Notes under the pieces: generated by a model
The model's database searches: none
Told to the model about the DNA's origin: nothing
Seen by the model: only the letters and a program-made list of their open reading frames with translations
In this document: positions 14,993-22,362 of the stretch, piece after piece
How positions within the stretch are numbered: position 1 is the stretch's first letter
How the letters are laid out: every line of letters starts with the position of its first letter
Assembly (NCBI GenBank): GCA_964483805.1
Contig: CAZADH010000047.1
Coordinates: 1 to 27,625, forward strand
Direction: 5' to 3'
Source of the DNA: CAZADH01 sp964483805
GTDB taxonomy: Bacteria; Muiribacteriota; Ozemobacteria; Ozemobacterales; Ozemobacteraceae
Length of the DNA: 27,625 bases
Position numbers and translations under genes: made by a program

Positions 14993-16027
14993 CTACGGCG
15001 CGACCGGCGTGATCGGCCCCAGGCAGCACGGTTGTTCGGTCGCAGAACCGTGGNNNNNNNNNNGACGCAAATCGAGACAACCGCCGCGGCACGACGTCAG
15101 CGCCGGGCAGCCGCGGCATGGCCCGGTCATCGCCTCGGCCGCCCACTTGCGATTGGCCGCAAATTTGTGCGCGTCGCGCCAGATCTTGCCCAACGACGAG
15201 GTGCGCACGTTGCCTTCCACCGCGGTGTCGGGCAACGACAGGCACCCCTTCACATCACCGCGCGACGTGACCCCGGCCACTGCGAGGCCAGCCAGACACC
15301 CGCGGAACGGCCCGGGAATTTCTCGCCAGCGATCGAGCGCCGGATCGAGGTAACCGAAATCGTGACCGACCACGATGCGCAAACGGCCGCGCAACGACGC
15401 GGCCAGCGCCAGAACCTGGACCTGCACCGCGCGCAACTCGATGGGCGTGAGCATCTCCTGGCGCGACAACCGACCGCGCGCGGTGCCGAACTGGATCTGC
15501 CACCCCGGCACCCCCAGTGAAACCACGAGATTGGCGAGGCGATCAAGCGAGGTGTGGTTGGCGCTCCAGAGAGTCGAAATGACGACGACCTCGAACCCTG
15601 CCCGCACCAAAGCGTCGATGCCCCGCTGCGTCTTGGCCATGGCACCGGGGTGACCGCGCAACGTGTCTTGTTCGTCGTGGGTCGGCGCATCGATGCTGAC
15701 CCCGACCCGCCGAAGGCCGGCGCGCTTCAGGGCGGCCACCCGTCGATCGTCGAGCAGCGTGCCGTTGGTCACCAGGGCCGACGCCATGCCGGCTTCGCGC
15801 ACCGAGACGAGCAGCGCATCGAGCTCAGGTTTGAGCGTGGCCTCGCCACCGAGCACGGTGATCTCGCGACAACCCAAATCGGCAGCATCGCGCACGACGG
15901 CCTGCCACTCGAACAGCGTCAGTTCGTCGTCGAGGGCCTCGCCGCAGTCGCCGCCGCAGTGCCGACACTGCAGGTTGCATCGCCGCGTGAACTCGAGACA
16001 GAGCGTGGTCAACGGATGTAAATACAA
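14993..16027 (-). CDS. Radical SAM / SPASM domain protein (one assembly gap)
   Basis: The product of about 344 residues opens MYLHPLTTLCLEFTRRCNLQ and has the cluster motif C17-NLQ-C21-RH-C24. GGEATLKPEL and VTNGTLL follow. A C-terminal SPASM region has several cysteines (FRGCLAG, VKGCLSLP, PCRGCPALTSCRGGC) for auxiliary iron-sulfur clusters. Such enzymes often modify peptides or mature other enzymes; the substrate is not evident and no precursor peptide is seen nearby. The N10 gap at 15054-15063 removes a few C-terminal codons. TTG 16025-16027 is chosen because GGGAG lies six bases before it and the protein then starts typically. The longer GTG start at 16096 would include the -10 box. Confidence 0.85.
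   Translation of the reverse strand: MYLHPLTTLCLEFTRRCNLQCRHCGGDCGEALDDELTLFEWQAVVRDAADLGCREITVLGGEATLKPELDALLVSVREAGMASALVTNGTLLDDRRVAALKRAGLRRVGVSIDAPTHDEQDTLRGHPGAMAKTQRGIDALVRAGFEVVVISTLWSANHTSLDRLANLVVSLGVPGWQIQFGTARGRLSRQEMLTPIELRAVQVQVLALAASLRGRLRIVVGHDFGYLDPALDRWREIPGPFRGCLAGLAVAGVTSRGDVKGCLSLPDTAVEGNVRTSSLGKIWRDAHKFAANRKWAAEAMTGPCRGCPALTSCRGGCLDLRXXXXHGSATEQPCCLGPITPVAP
15054..15063. other. Scaffold gap of ten N in the SPASM radical SAM gene
   Basis: Exactly ten N close to the 3' end of the gene, just after the CRGGC cysteine motif. Residues of the last auxiliary-cluster region may be missing, and the C-terminal 20 or so residues may be in the wrong frame. Confidence 0.95.
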
Positions 16028-16069
16028 GAGATACTCCCACTCAGATCGTTGGCACCACCCGATGACTGT

Positions 16070-16098
16070 ATTGTAGCGTACTGCCCCGTGCCGCACAA
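16070..16098 (-). promoter_or_regulatory. Promoter for the SPASM radical SAM gene
   Basis: On the - strand, TTGTGC (16093-16098), 17 bp, TACAAT (16070-16075). Predicted start about 16063, giving a leader of about 36 nt to the TTG codon. Confidence 0.55.
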
Positions 16099-16105
16099 AC
16101 CGCCG

Positions 16106-16142
16106 CTCGAGCCGGGACCGACGACACGGGGCTCGAGCCGGG
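16106..16142. repeat. Pair of CTCGAGCCGGG direct repeats upstream of the promoter
   Basis: CTCGAGCCGGG occurs at 16106-16116 and 16132-16142, 26 bases apart (about 2.5 helical turns), immediately upstream of the -35 box of the radical SAM gene. Each contains the palindrome CTCGAG. It lies in the 207-bp divergent region, so a bound protein could affect both flanking units. Confidence 0.45.
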
Positions 16143-16176
16143 CAAACGGCATGGTAACAGATTGAAGCCGGGGGGC

Positions 16177-16205
16177 TGGCAACCGGACGCCGGCAGGGTT
16201 ACAAT
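16177..16205 (+). promoter_or_regulatory. Weak promoter for the 16235 gene pair
   Basis: TACAAT (16200-16205) is a good -10 box. Seventeen bases upstream is TGGCAA (16177-16182), which matches only three of six -35 bases, so an activator may be needed. Predicted leader about 23 nt. Confidence 0.4.
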
Positions 16206-16234
16206 GCGAGCAGACCACAACGAGGTGAAAACCG

Positions 16235-16819
16235 ATGGCGCTGATCGATGTTGCCAAGAGCACGTATAAATTCATCAAGGGGCACTTGAAACGCGGGTTC
16301 TTTGATGGCCCGGTGGTGCTCGATTTCGTCGTCGAATGTTATCCGAACCCGTCGATCTGGACCGACCTCTACAGCGAGTTGCCGCCGGTCTGCGTGCGCA
16401 ACAAGCAGCGCGAGATCGTCGAGGTGCAGCTCGATCCGTGTTGCATGCCGATCAATCCGCGCGGGCACATGGTGTTCATCCCGATGTATTCCGAGCAGTT
16501 CGGTTACAACATCAACGGGCACGGCTACTTCGAGGCGAGCGTCAAGAACCCGCTGGGCGGCAATCTCGACCTGGTCTGGATGTTTGACGTGGCCTGCGGC
16601 CGGTTCATCGCTCCCGATGAAATGAAGAAGCCGAGCATGCCACTGATCTTCACCCATTCGGTGGCGGGCAGGACGGTGAAGTTCGAAAGCCTCTTCGAAC
16701 TCGAGCACGGGCGCATCCGTTCACGTCACCTGATCATCAATTACAACAACTACGCCGTCGCCAAAGCCTCGATCACCGAGGCGGTGCAGTATGGCGTCTC
16801 GGTGCTGGCCGGCAAGTGA
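16235..16819 (+). CDS. Conserved-looking protein of unknown function
   Basis: The 194-residue product starts MALIDVAKSTYKFIKGHLKRG after a good ribosome site (GAGGTG, seven bases before the ATG). It has no signal peptide or membrane segment. The middle is beta-rich in character, with several Tyr/Asn/Gly turns (SEQFGYNINGHGYFEAS). It has five cysteines, including adjacent CC in DPCCMP. I do not recognise a family. Its stop codon overlaps the GTG start of the dual-specificity phosphatase gene by four bases (GTGA), so the two are almost certainly co-translated and may act together, for example as phosphoprotein and phosphatase. That functional link is inference only. Confidence 0.75.
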   Translation: MALIDVAKSTYKFIKGHLKRGFFDGPVVLDFVVECYPNPSIWTDLYSELPPVCVRNKQREIVEVQLDPCCMPINPRGHMVFIPMYSEQFGYNINGHGYFEASVKNPLGGNLDLVWMFDVACGRFIAPDEMKKPSMPLIFTHSVAGRTVKFESLFELEHGRIRSRHLIINYNNYAVAKASITEAVQYGVSVLAGK

Positions 16820-17346
16820 CGGACGCGACGGCCGCCCGCCAACCGATCGACTGGTTGCCGGCCGAGTTGACGTCCCCCGGCCGGATCGGGCTCACGCCCC
16901 TGCCGGGTCGGCGCGATCACGGTCGATTACTGGCCGAGGTGCTTTCGACGCTGAAAGACCAAGGGGTCACCGCGGTGGTCTGCCTCGTCGAGTCGCACGA
17001 ACTGCGGTCGTACGGCGTTCCCGATCTCATCGAGGCTTACCTGGCGGCGGGTTTTGCCGTGTTGCATGCCGCGATTCCCGACGGCAGTGCGCCGCCGCCG
17101 GCGGCGATGTGGCCCATCCTCGACTGGCTGCACGACCAGGTGCAAAGCGGAGGCCGGGTGCTCGTGCATTGCCTGGGCGGTCTTGGGCGGGCCGGCACGG
17201 TGGCCGCGTGCTACCTGAGCGGCATCAAGGGGATCACCGCAATACAAGCGATTGACATTGTGCGTAAGCACCGTTCCCCGGCGGCCATCGAGACGTGCGG
17301 GCAGGAGGAACTGGTGGCGGCGATCGCGGCCTCGGCGCGGCGGTAG
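16816..17346 (+). CDS. Dual-specificity (CDKN3/DSP-like) protein phosphatase
   Basis: The 176-residue cytoplasmic protein has the CX5R phosphatase loop VHCLGGLGRAGT, with nucleophile C119 and phosphate-binding R125. An upstream IPDGSAPP supplies the candidate general acid D89. The tail motif HRSPAAIETCGQEELV is typical of the cyclin-dependent-kinase-inhibitor-3-like subgroup. It should remove phosphate from Ser/Thr/Tyr in a protein or from a small phosphorylated molecule. The GTG start at 16816 overlaps the preceding stop by four bases. No kinase is encoded in the window. Confidence 0.85.
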   Translation: MTDATAARQPIDWLPAELTSPGRIGLTPLPGRRDHGRLLAEVLSTLKDQGVTAVVCLVESHELRSYGVPDLIEAYLAAGFAVLHAAIPDGSAPPPAAMWPILDWLHDQVQSGGRVLVHCLGGLGRAGTVAACYLSGIKGITAIQAIDIVRKHRSPAAIETCGQEELVAAIAASARR

Positions 17347-17387
17347 GGCCCCGCGACCGTCATCCCCGAGCCAGAAGCGGCACCCGG

Positions 17388-18287
17388 TCAGTAGGAGCAG
17401 TTCACTCCGAAGACGACGCGGGGGTCCTGGTTGAGTGAGAGACCGAAGACCTCGGCCTGAAAATACTTGTTGCCGCCGCGCAGACCGGCGTTGAAGCTGT
17501 GGCGGATGCTGTATTCGGTGTAGATGTCGCGGCAATTGAACCACTGCACCTCGCCGATGACGGCAACGCGGTCGGGGCGCCCGCCCTCGAACCCGAGACC
17601 GCTGATGATCAACTGCGTGCGGGGGATGATCAGCTCCTGGTTGTTGCCGTAGGTGACCTTCTGGTCGGCGGTGAACGCGTTTTTCACGTTCATGTAGCCG
17701 CGGAAGTCGTCGGCGATGTCCTCGGTGATGGTCAGGTAGATGTTGCGCATATATTCGATCTGGTTGATGTCGGCGCGATTCTGCTGGGCCGAGGTCATCG
17801 GCGCAAAGTTCACGCCCATGCACAGATCCTGCTTGCCGTGCCAGGTCGAGTATTTGAGGCCGTAGGCGGTCATCTCTTCGGGGTAATTGAGCCCGCCGAC
17901 GACCGGGTCGCTGCACCGCGAGTAATCGAGATGGTTGAGCGAAAACTCGAGTTTGTCGGAGAGGTTGTAGGCGAGCGCGGTGTAATGCTCATTCTTCTGA
18001 ATGTTGTACACTGTATTGCCATAAGTGACATTCTGCTTGTCGACCCCACCCTTGTAGCTGACGACCCACGTGCCTTCCTTTTTGATATCGGGCGTGGGCA
18101 TGGTGATCAGGCCGCTCGTGCCCGCCAGCGTCAGCCCGACATGGGCCGCACGGTCGACCACGTAACCGGCTTCGTCGGGGTCAACCGTGAGGATCTGCGC
18201 GGTCAGCGGCGAATGGGTGACCACGAGCAGCATGACAGCGAGAGCGGCGCGGACAACAGCTTTGAAGCGGATATTCGAGTTGATCAT
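17388..18287 (-). CDS. Exported outer-membrane-like protein (YjbH-like)
   Basis: The 299-residue product begins MINSNIRFKAVVRAALAVML, a clear Sec signal peptide ending near SPLTAQ (about 31). The mature part has GTSGLITMPTPDIKKEGTW, resembling the N-terminal motif of YjbH-type proteins. Alternating aromatic/polar strands follow (HYTALAYNLSDKLEFSLNHL, EYSIRHSFNAGLRGGNKYF), ending in a C-terminal aromatic residue as in beta-barrels. The family link is tentative. ATG 18285-18287 has GGAGA seven bases upstream; the open frame reaches 18350 without a better start. It is divergent from the lipoprotein at 18580. The stop is 41 bases from the convergent phosphatase gene. Confidence 0.7.
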   Translation of the reverse strand: MINSNIRFKAVVRAALAVMLLVVTHSPLTAQILTVDPDEAGYVVDRAAHVGLTLAGTSGLITMPTPDIKKEGTWVVSYKGGVDKQNVTYGNTVYNIQKNEHYTALAYNLSDKLEFSLNHLDYSRCSDPVVGGLNYPEEMTAYGLKYSTWHGKQDLCMGVNFAPMTSAQQNRADINQIEYMRNIYLTITEDIADDFRGYMNVKNAFTADQKVTYGNNQELIIPRTQLIISGLGFEGGRPDRVAVIGEVQWFNCRDIYTEYSIRHSFNAGLRGGNKYFQAEVFGLSLNQDPRVVFGVNCSY

Positions 18288-18579
18288 GGTCGATTCTCCG
18301 ACAGGCGGTAATGGCGACATCCGGGTGGCGGGCAACGACAATAATGTCATATCGGATCAATACATCGGCATATTGGTGTCGCGACCGCACCTGTGGATTT
18401 GTCCCGACCGCCACCGCCCCGCCGACACCACACTGGAATCGGCCATGACACGGGCTTTTGCCAAGCATTGCGCCCAGACCGTTCAGTCTTTTTCGCGAAT
18501 GTGCCGATACAGATGACGAATCGCCATAGGTCGGCGTGTCTGCACACGCCACGTATCCGACGAACGGGGGAAGCATCAC
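18288..18579. other. Divergent intergenic region with a hairpin
   Basis: This 292-bp region separates two divergently transcribed envelope genes and holds no gene I can support. It contains GACAATAATGTC (a GACA/TGTC inverted repeat near 18336-18347), a CAATACA word (18358-18364) and a perfect 7-bp stem GGCGTGT-CTGC-ACACGCC (18533-18550) about 30 bases before the lipoprotein ATG. No promoter is clear enough to call. Confidence 0.45.
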
Positions 18580-20505
18580 ATGGCAACTCGTCGCGCGACG
18601 CCCACGGGCGTTCTCACCGTCCTCGCAACCATCCTGGTCTTCTGCGTGGGGTTCCTGGCTCTCGGCTGCAAGGAAGGCTCGAGCGTGATGCCCGTGTCGA
18701 GCTTTTTAGCGGGTCCGAGCGACCTGTACGGCACGTCGACGGGAGTGGTGTCGACCGGAACCGGCACAGGGACCGCATCGGGGACGTCGACGGGAACGGG
18801 GACGGTGGCGTCGGTGACGAGCACGATCACCACCTCGAGCAGTGGCAGCGGCTACGATCTGACCGGAAGTGTTTTCGAATCCGGAACAAATCCACCGGTA
18901 GCGGTTGCCAACGCCAAGGTTGCCCTCGAAGGAGTGGCGCTTTCAGATAGCTCCAGTTACTCGCAGAACGCGAACTCGACCACAAACGGTCAGTATTTCA
19001 TGAAGAACGTCCCGCCCGGAAGCTATTACCTCAAGATCTCCATCACCGATTACATCGACTACATCACGCATTTCGACATCAGTTCGAGCAGCCTCCCATC
19101 CGCACTGGCCATCGGGCTGACGCCAAAGAAGCATTCCGTGAGCGGCAGGGTTACTCGAGCCCAGTCATCGACCAGCACCAGCATTGGTCTGGGGGGAGCG
19201 ACAGTGGTTGTGTCACGCCTGACCTCATCGGGTGGGATAGACAATGGCATGGCCTCGATCACGGTCATGACAACAACGAGCGGCGATTTTCTGATCGGTG
19301 GCCTCCGATCTGGAAGTTACCAGGCCGAGGCATCGAAGTCCGGGACCCGTTCTGCATCCGCGAACTTCATTATCAATGCAGACGGCACGACAGTACCCAC
19401 ATCGCTTTCGTTGCAGTTGCAGGCAGCAAACTTCTCATACAGCGGCTCCGTCAAAGACCAAAACAGCCTCACACCGATTCCCAACGCAGTCGTCAGCCTG
19501 TTGACAGTCACTGCCTCGCAGAACACAACGAGCAGTGGCCTTCCCGTCGTTGTCGCTCCGGCGACCACGCCGAAGGTCGAGGCCACAACCCTCGAGGGAC
19601 GTTTCTTCTTCCAAGGTCTGAGTGAAGGTCTCTACCAGTTGGACGCCACGGCGGCATCCTACACCAACGTATCCTATCTGGTGCGCATCCTCGAGGACGG
19701 CACGCAGTCACCGCAGGAACCAACGATCTTTCTCAAGCAAGTGGCCAGCGCAACGATCGCCACGATCACCGGCAACCTGGTAGATGCGTATTCGCGCGCG
19801 CCTCTCGAATACGTGACGTGCACAATTGCCGGGTTTGGCAACACACTTACCGACAACCACGGCAATTACACGTTTTCAGGAATCCCACCGGGGGATTACA
19901 AACTGAAGTTCGAAAAGAATGGTTACAACACGCTCGAAGTGAATGTGACCGCGAAAACGACCACGTCTGTCCGTTATGACGAACTGATCTATTCGGAGGA
20001 AGCAGGAAAAGGATCGATTTCCGGACGCGTCATTGACGAAACCGTGGCATCCCGCCCGGGTGTCGGCGGCCTCATTGTGCGGGTCTATCGGTTGCTCAAC
20101 CTGGAGTCGAATGCCGATGCGCCGCCCGCTTGGACGTTTGAGGATGCCACGCTGGCAGGCGCCTTTGATCCCAATGTGCCTTGGGTCAAGAGCACACACA
20201 CAAATACCGATGATCCCGCCACCATCGCCAATGAGGCAGGCACATTCAAGATCACTCATCTGGCTCCAACCGACCAGCGCCACCGGTATTACGTCTACGT
20301 CGGCACGCAAAACAGCTCGGTCACAGCGGTGCAAACCGTGAATTCGGGTTACAGCGTCAATGTCATTGACAGCAACGCAACGACACCTTTCCAGAGGGTG
20401 TTCAATGATCAGACCGTGGTCTTCCGAGGTTGGTACGGCCTAACCGTTCTTCCCAACACGACGACCTACATCACGAACTACGATCGCGAGTCGATCCGCC
20501 CCTGA
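18580..20505 (+). CDS. Lipoprotein with repeated carboxypeptidase-regulatory-like domains
   Basis: The 641-residue protein has a signal peptide with lipobox FLALGC (C30), so it is lipid-anchored in the envelope. A Ser/Thr/Gly-rich linker (about 48-92) leads to at least five beta-sandwich modules of the carboxypeptidase D regulatory-like type. They are recognised by recurring 'G-x-V … I-x-N-A-x-V … T-x-x-x-G-x-F/Y-x-F-x-G/N-(L/V/I)-x-x-G-x-Y-x-L' patterns, for example NGQYFMKNVPPGSYYLKI, EGRFFFQGLSEGLYQLDA and HGNYTFSGIPPGDYKLKF. Such modules usually bind surface polymers or act as structural stalks. GGGGGA lies about nine bases before the ATG. Codon use looks less GC-rich than in neighbouring genes, so recent transfer or relaxed selection is possible. 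It is divergent from the YjbH-like gene. Confidence 0.82.
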   Translation: MATRRATPTGVLTVLATILVFCVGFLALGCKEGSSVMPVSSFLAGPSDLYGTSTGVVSTGTGTGTASGTSTGTGTVASVTSTITTSSSGSGYDLTGSVFESGTNPPVAVANAKVALEGVALSDSSSYSQNANSTTNGQYFMKNVPPGSYYLKISITDYIDYITHFDISSSSLPSALAIGLTPKKHSVSGRVTRAQSSTSTSIGLGGATVVVSRLTSSGGIDNGMASITVMTTTSGDFLIGGLRSGSYQAEASKSGTRSASANFIINADGTTVPTSLSLQLQAANFSYSGSVKDQNSLTPIPNAVVSLLTVTASQNTTSSGLPVVVAPATTPKVEATTLEGRFFFQGLSEGLYQLDATAASYTNVSYLVRILEDGTQSPQEPTIFLKQVASATIATITGNLVDAYSRAPLEYVTCTIAGFGNTLTDNHGNYTFSGIPPGDYKLKFEKNGYNTLEVNVTAKTTTSVRYDELIYSEEAGKGSISGRVIDETVASRPGVGGLIVRVYRLLNLESNADAPPAWTFEDATLAGAFDPNVPWVKSTHTNTDDPATIANEAGTFKITHLAPTDQRHRYYVYVGTQNSSVTAVQTVNSGYSVNVIDSNATTPFQRVFNDQTVVFRGWYGLTVLPNTTTYITNYDRESIRP

Positions 20506-20523
20506 ACTGCCCAGTCCATCAAG

Positions 20524-20555
20524 GTCGCCCTGGCTTGTCAGCAAGCCGGGGCGAC
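20524..20555. terminator. Hairpin between convergent genes
   Basis: GTCGCCCTGGCTTG (20524-20537) pairs with CAAGCCGGGGCGAC (20542-20555) over 14 bp with one G-U pair and a TCAG loop. It lies between the convergent lipoprotein and TPR genes. No T tract follows on the + strand, so a terminator role is likely but not certain. Confidence 0.55.
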
Positions 20556-20592
20556 GCACTTACGGGAGGAACAACATCGGCCGGCCGCTCGG

Positions 20593-21303
20593 CTACGGCG
20601 CCTGATCTACCACGATCACCTGAAAACCGTAACCGGGGCGGTCAATCAACTGTTGTGATACGGCGTGTGCTGGGGCGAGGGGTTTGTTGCCGACGTAGAC
20701 CGACCCGTCGGGCAGATCGGCAGCATAACATGGACGAGGCAACGTGAGTGGGCGGACCATGGTCCGCGGTCGGGCAAGCAGTGGCCCAACCCGCTCATCG
20801 GCGGATGGTGCGGGACGAGGCCGGCCGGGCAAACGTGATGCGTTGAGGTCGTCCACCATCGATCGGTAGTCGAACGAGGAATTCCATGACCACGAGTCCG
20901 AACCGGCGCCGGCACTGCCCGAGCCGTGTCCGGAACCCCGCACGGCACGACGCACCGTGAGACCTTGCGATTTTTCGAAGGCAGCCCGCGACTCGTGATC
21001 GCGGCCCGCGCGGCTGTAGGCGACAGCCAACGTCGACCAGGCGGAATCGAACTCGGGGCGCAGTTGCACGGCGGCCTCGAGATCGCGGATCGCCGAGTTC
21101 AGGTCGCCACCCTCGAGCGCGGTGCGACCACTTTGATAGAGCGATGTGGCCTCGGACCGCGCGGCAGCCGATACTGGTGCTTCGGTCACGGCGGTCATGC
21201 CCGCGCCGGCAGCCTTCTTCGTTTCGCCGTTTTGCTGCGCGAAGGCTCCGGTTGCACCGACCGAGAATGCGATGATCGCGGCCAACAGAAGATAGTTTCT
21301 CAT
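20593..21303 (-). CDS. Exported TPR-repeat protein
   Basis: The 236-residue product begins with a signal peptide (MRNYLLLAAIIAFSVGATGA, cleavage near AFA-Q). It then has two tetratricopeptide-like helices pairs: ARSEATSLYQSGRTALEGGD with LNSAIRDLEAAVQLRP, and EFDSAWSTLAVAYSRAGRDH with ESRAAFEKSQGL. The C-terminal half is Gly/Ser/Pro/Arg-rich and unrecognised. It probably works in the periplasm as a protein-binding scaffold. ATG 21301-21303 is chosen because GAGAGGGG lies about seven bases upstream; the frame is open further but into the promoter. It is divergent from the YbjN-like gene. Confidence 0.75.
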   Translation of the reverse strand: MRNYLLLAAIIAFSVGATGAFAQQNGETKKAAGAGMTAVTEAPVSAAARSEATSLYQSGRTALEGGDLNSAIRDLEAAVQLRPEFDSAWSTLAVAYSRAGRDHESRAAFEKSQGLTVRRAVRGSGHGSGSAGAGSDSWSWNSSFDYRSMVDDLNASRLPGRPRPAPSADERVGPLLARPRTMVRPLTLPRPCYAADLPDGSVYVGNKPLAPAHAVSQQLIDRPGYGFQVIVVDQAP

Positions 21304-21364
21304 GAAGATCCCCTCTCGACACGGAGTGAAAACGAGTCGGAGCAGTATCACTGCCTCCATTGCC

Positions 21365-21394
21365 AAGATAGCGCAGAACAACTGGGCTTTTCAA
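21365..21394 (-). promoter_or_regulatory. Promoter for the TPR gene
   Basis: On the - strand, TTGAAA (21389-21394), 18 bp, TATCTT (21365-21370). Predicted leader about 55 nt. It lies 18 bp from the divergent promoter at 21413-21441. Confidence 0.45.
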
Positions 21395-21412
21395 CACTGA
21401 CGATTAATCCGC

Positions 21413-21441
21413 TTGTCACGCGGGGCCAATCGCGGTATGCT
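21413..21441 (+). promoter_or_regulatory. Promoter for the YbjN-like gene
   Basis: TTGTCA (21413-21418), 17 bp, TATGCT (21436-21441). Predicted start about 21448, giving a leader of about 18 nt that contains the ribosome site GCGAGG. Confidence 0.6.
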
Positions 21442-21465
21442 CCCGGCAAATTTGGCGAGGCAGAT

Positions 21466-22362
21466 ATGAAAGGCACGACGAAGACCCAGCTCATCGAGTT
21501 CTGCAAGCAGTTGTGTGCGAAGATCGGCGAGACCTACGTCGGTCCTTGTTCGATTTCGGTCGACCCCGACAGCGGCCAGCCCCTGATCGCCTTCAAAGGG
21601 CGCGAGGGGTGGTATTCGGTGTGCCAGGATGGCGACCATCTGGCGATCACGGATCCCGAGGGCAAGCCAGGAAAACGGCCGAGCGGTCTGAAGTTCCCGA
21701 CGCTCGACGTCGCCGAACCCCAGAACATGCCCGATGACCCACTGGCCCACATTCAGCCGTTCCAATCACCGCGTTTGCAGACCCAGCCGCCGCAACAGCA
21801 GGCCCGCTCGACGTCGAGCCGGGCGCGGCGCACGACGAAAGCGGCCGGTGGCAGCAGCGGCCCCAAGCAGCCGTTCTCGCCCGAGACGGCGATCTTGCGG
21901 CCCGACATCGACGAGAAAGACATTCTCGAGATCGTGCAGAAGTACCTGGTCGAAGTGCATGAGGTGCATTCGAGCCTGATGGAGAAAGACAACACCACCT
22001 GGCTCAAGGTCGAGGTTCGCGGCAACAACATGCCCGACGTGATGTTCGTCATCTCGACCAACGTCAGCGGCGAAGAAGAGTCGCGCGGCATCACCGAGCG
22101 GGTGGTGATCGTGCGTCTGCTCACGCAGATCCGCGTGGAACCCAGCAAACGTGAGGCGGTGCTCGAGGCGGTCAATACATACCATGTATTTTCGTGGGCC
22201 GGCTGTTTCCGGATTCACGAGGATCATGAGGTCGAGGGCAACTGGCCGATCAACACGCTCGCTTCGGGCGTGCACGTCGAGTACGTCTGGGATGCGATGG
22301 TCCGCCTGCTGTCGGGCTGGAAGCGGCTGTATCCCGAGATTTCGAAGATCCTCTACGGCTGA
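21466..22362 (+). CDS. YbjN-like / type III chaperone-fold domain protein
   Basis: The 298-residue cytoplasmic protein has a small N-terminal domain (about 1-80), a Gln/Pro/Ser/Arg-rich disordered linker (about 98-140), and a C-terminal domain (about 150-295). The C-terminal domain resembles the YbjN/secretion-chaperone fold: ILEIVQKYLVEVHEVHSSL, VVIVRLLTQIRVEPSKREAVLEAVN and VEYVWDAMVRLLSGWKRLYPEI. YbjN proteins are linked to stress and motility control without a defined reaction, so function is unknown here. ATG 21466 is chosen over the much longer open frame because GCGAGG lies five bases upstream and a promoter fits. The gene overlaps the end of the convergent exporter gene by ten bases. 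Confidence 0.7.
   Translation: MKGTTKTQLIEFCKQLCAKIGETYVGPCSISVDPDSGQPLIAFKGREGWYSVCQDGDHLAITDPEGKPGKRPSGLKFPTLDVAEPQNMPDDPLAHIQPFQSPRLQTQPPQQQARSTSSRARRTTKAAGGSSGPKQPFSPETAILRPDIDEKDILEIVQKYLVEVHEVHSSLMEKDNTTWLKVEVRGNNMPDVMFVISTNVSGEEESRGITERVVIVRLLTQIRVEPSKREAVLEAVNTYHVFSWAGCFRIHEDHEVEGNWPINTLASGVHVEYVWDAMVRLLSGWKRLYPEISKILYG

Noticed and set aside
16094..16096. GTG start for a longer SPASM radical SAM protein
   Set aside because: The extra 23 codons would include the predicted -10 box TACAAT and lack family-like sequence, whereas TTG 16027 has GGGAG six bases upstream.
20926..22362. 478-residue reading frame for the YbjN-like gene
   Set aside because: The first 180 residues are antisense of the TPR gene and promoter region. 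ATG 21466 has a ribosome site and a fitting promoter.
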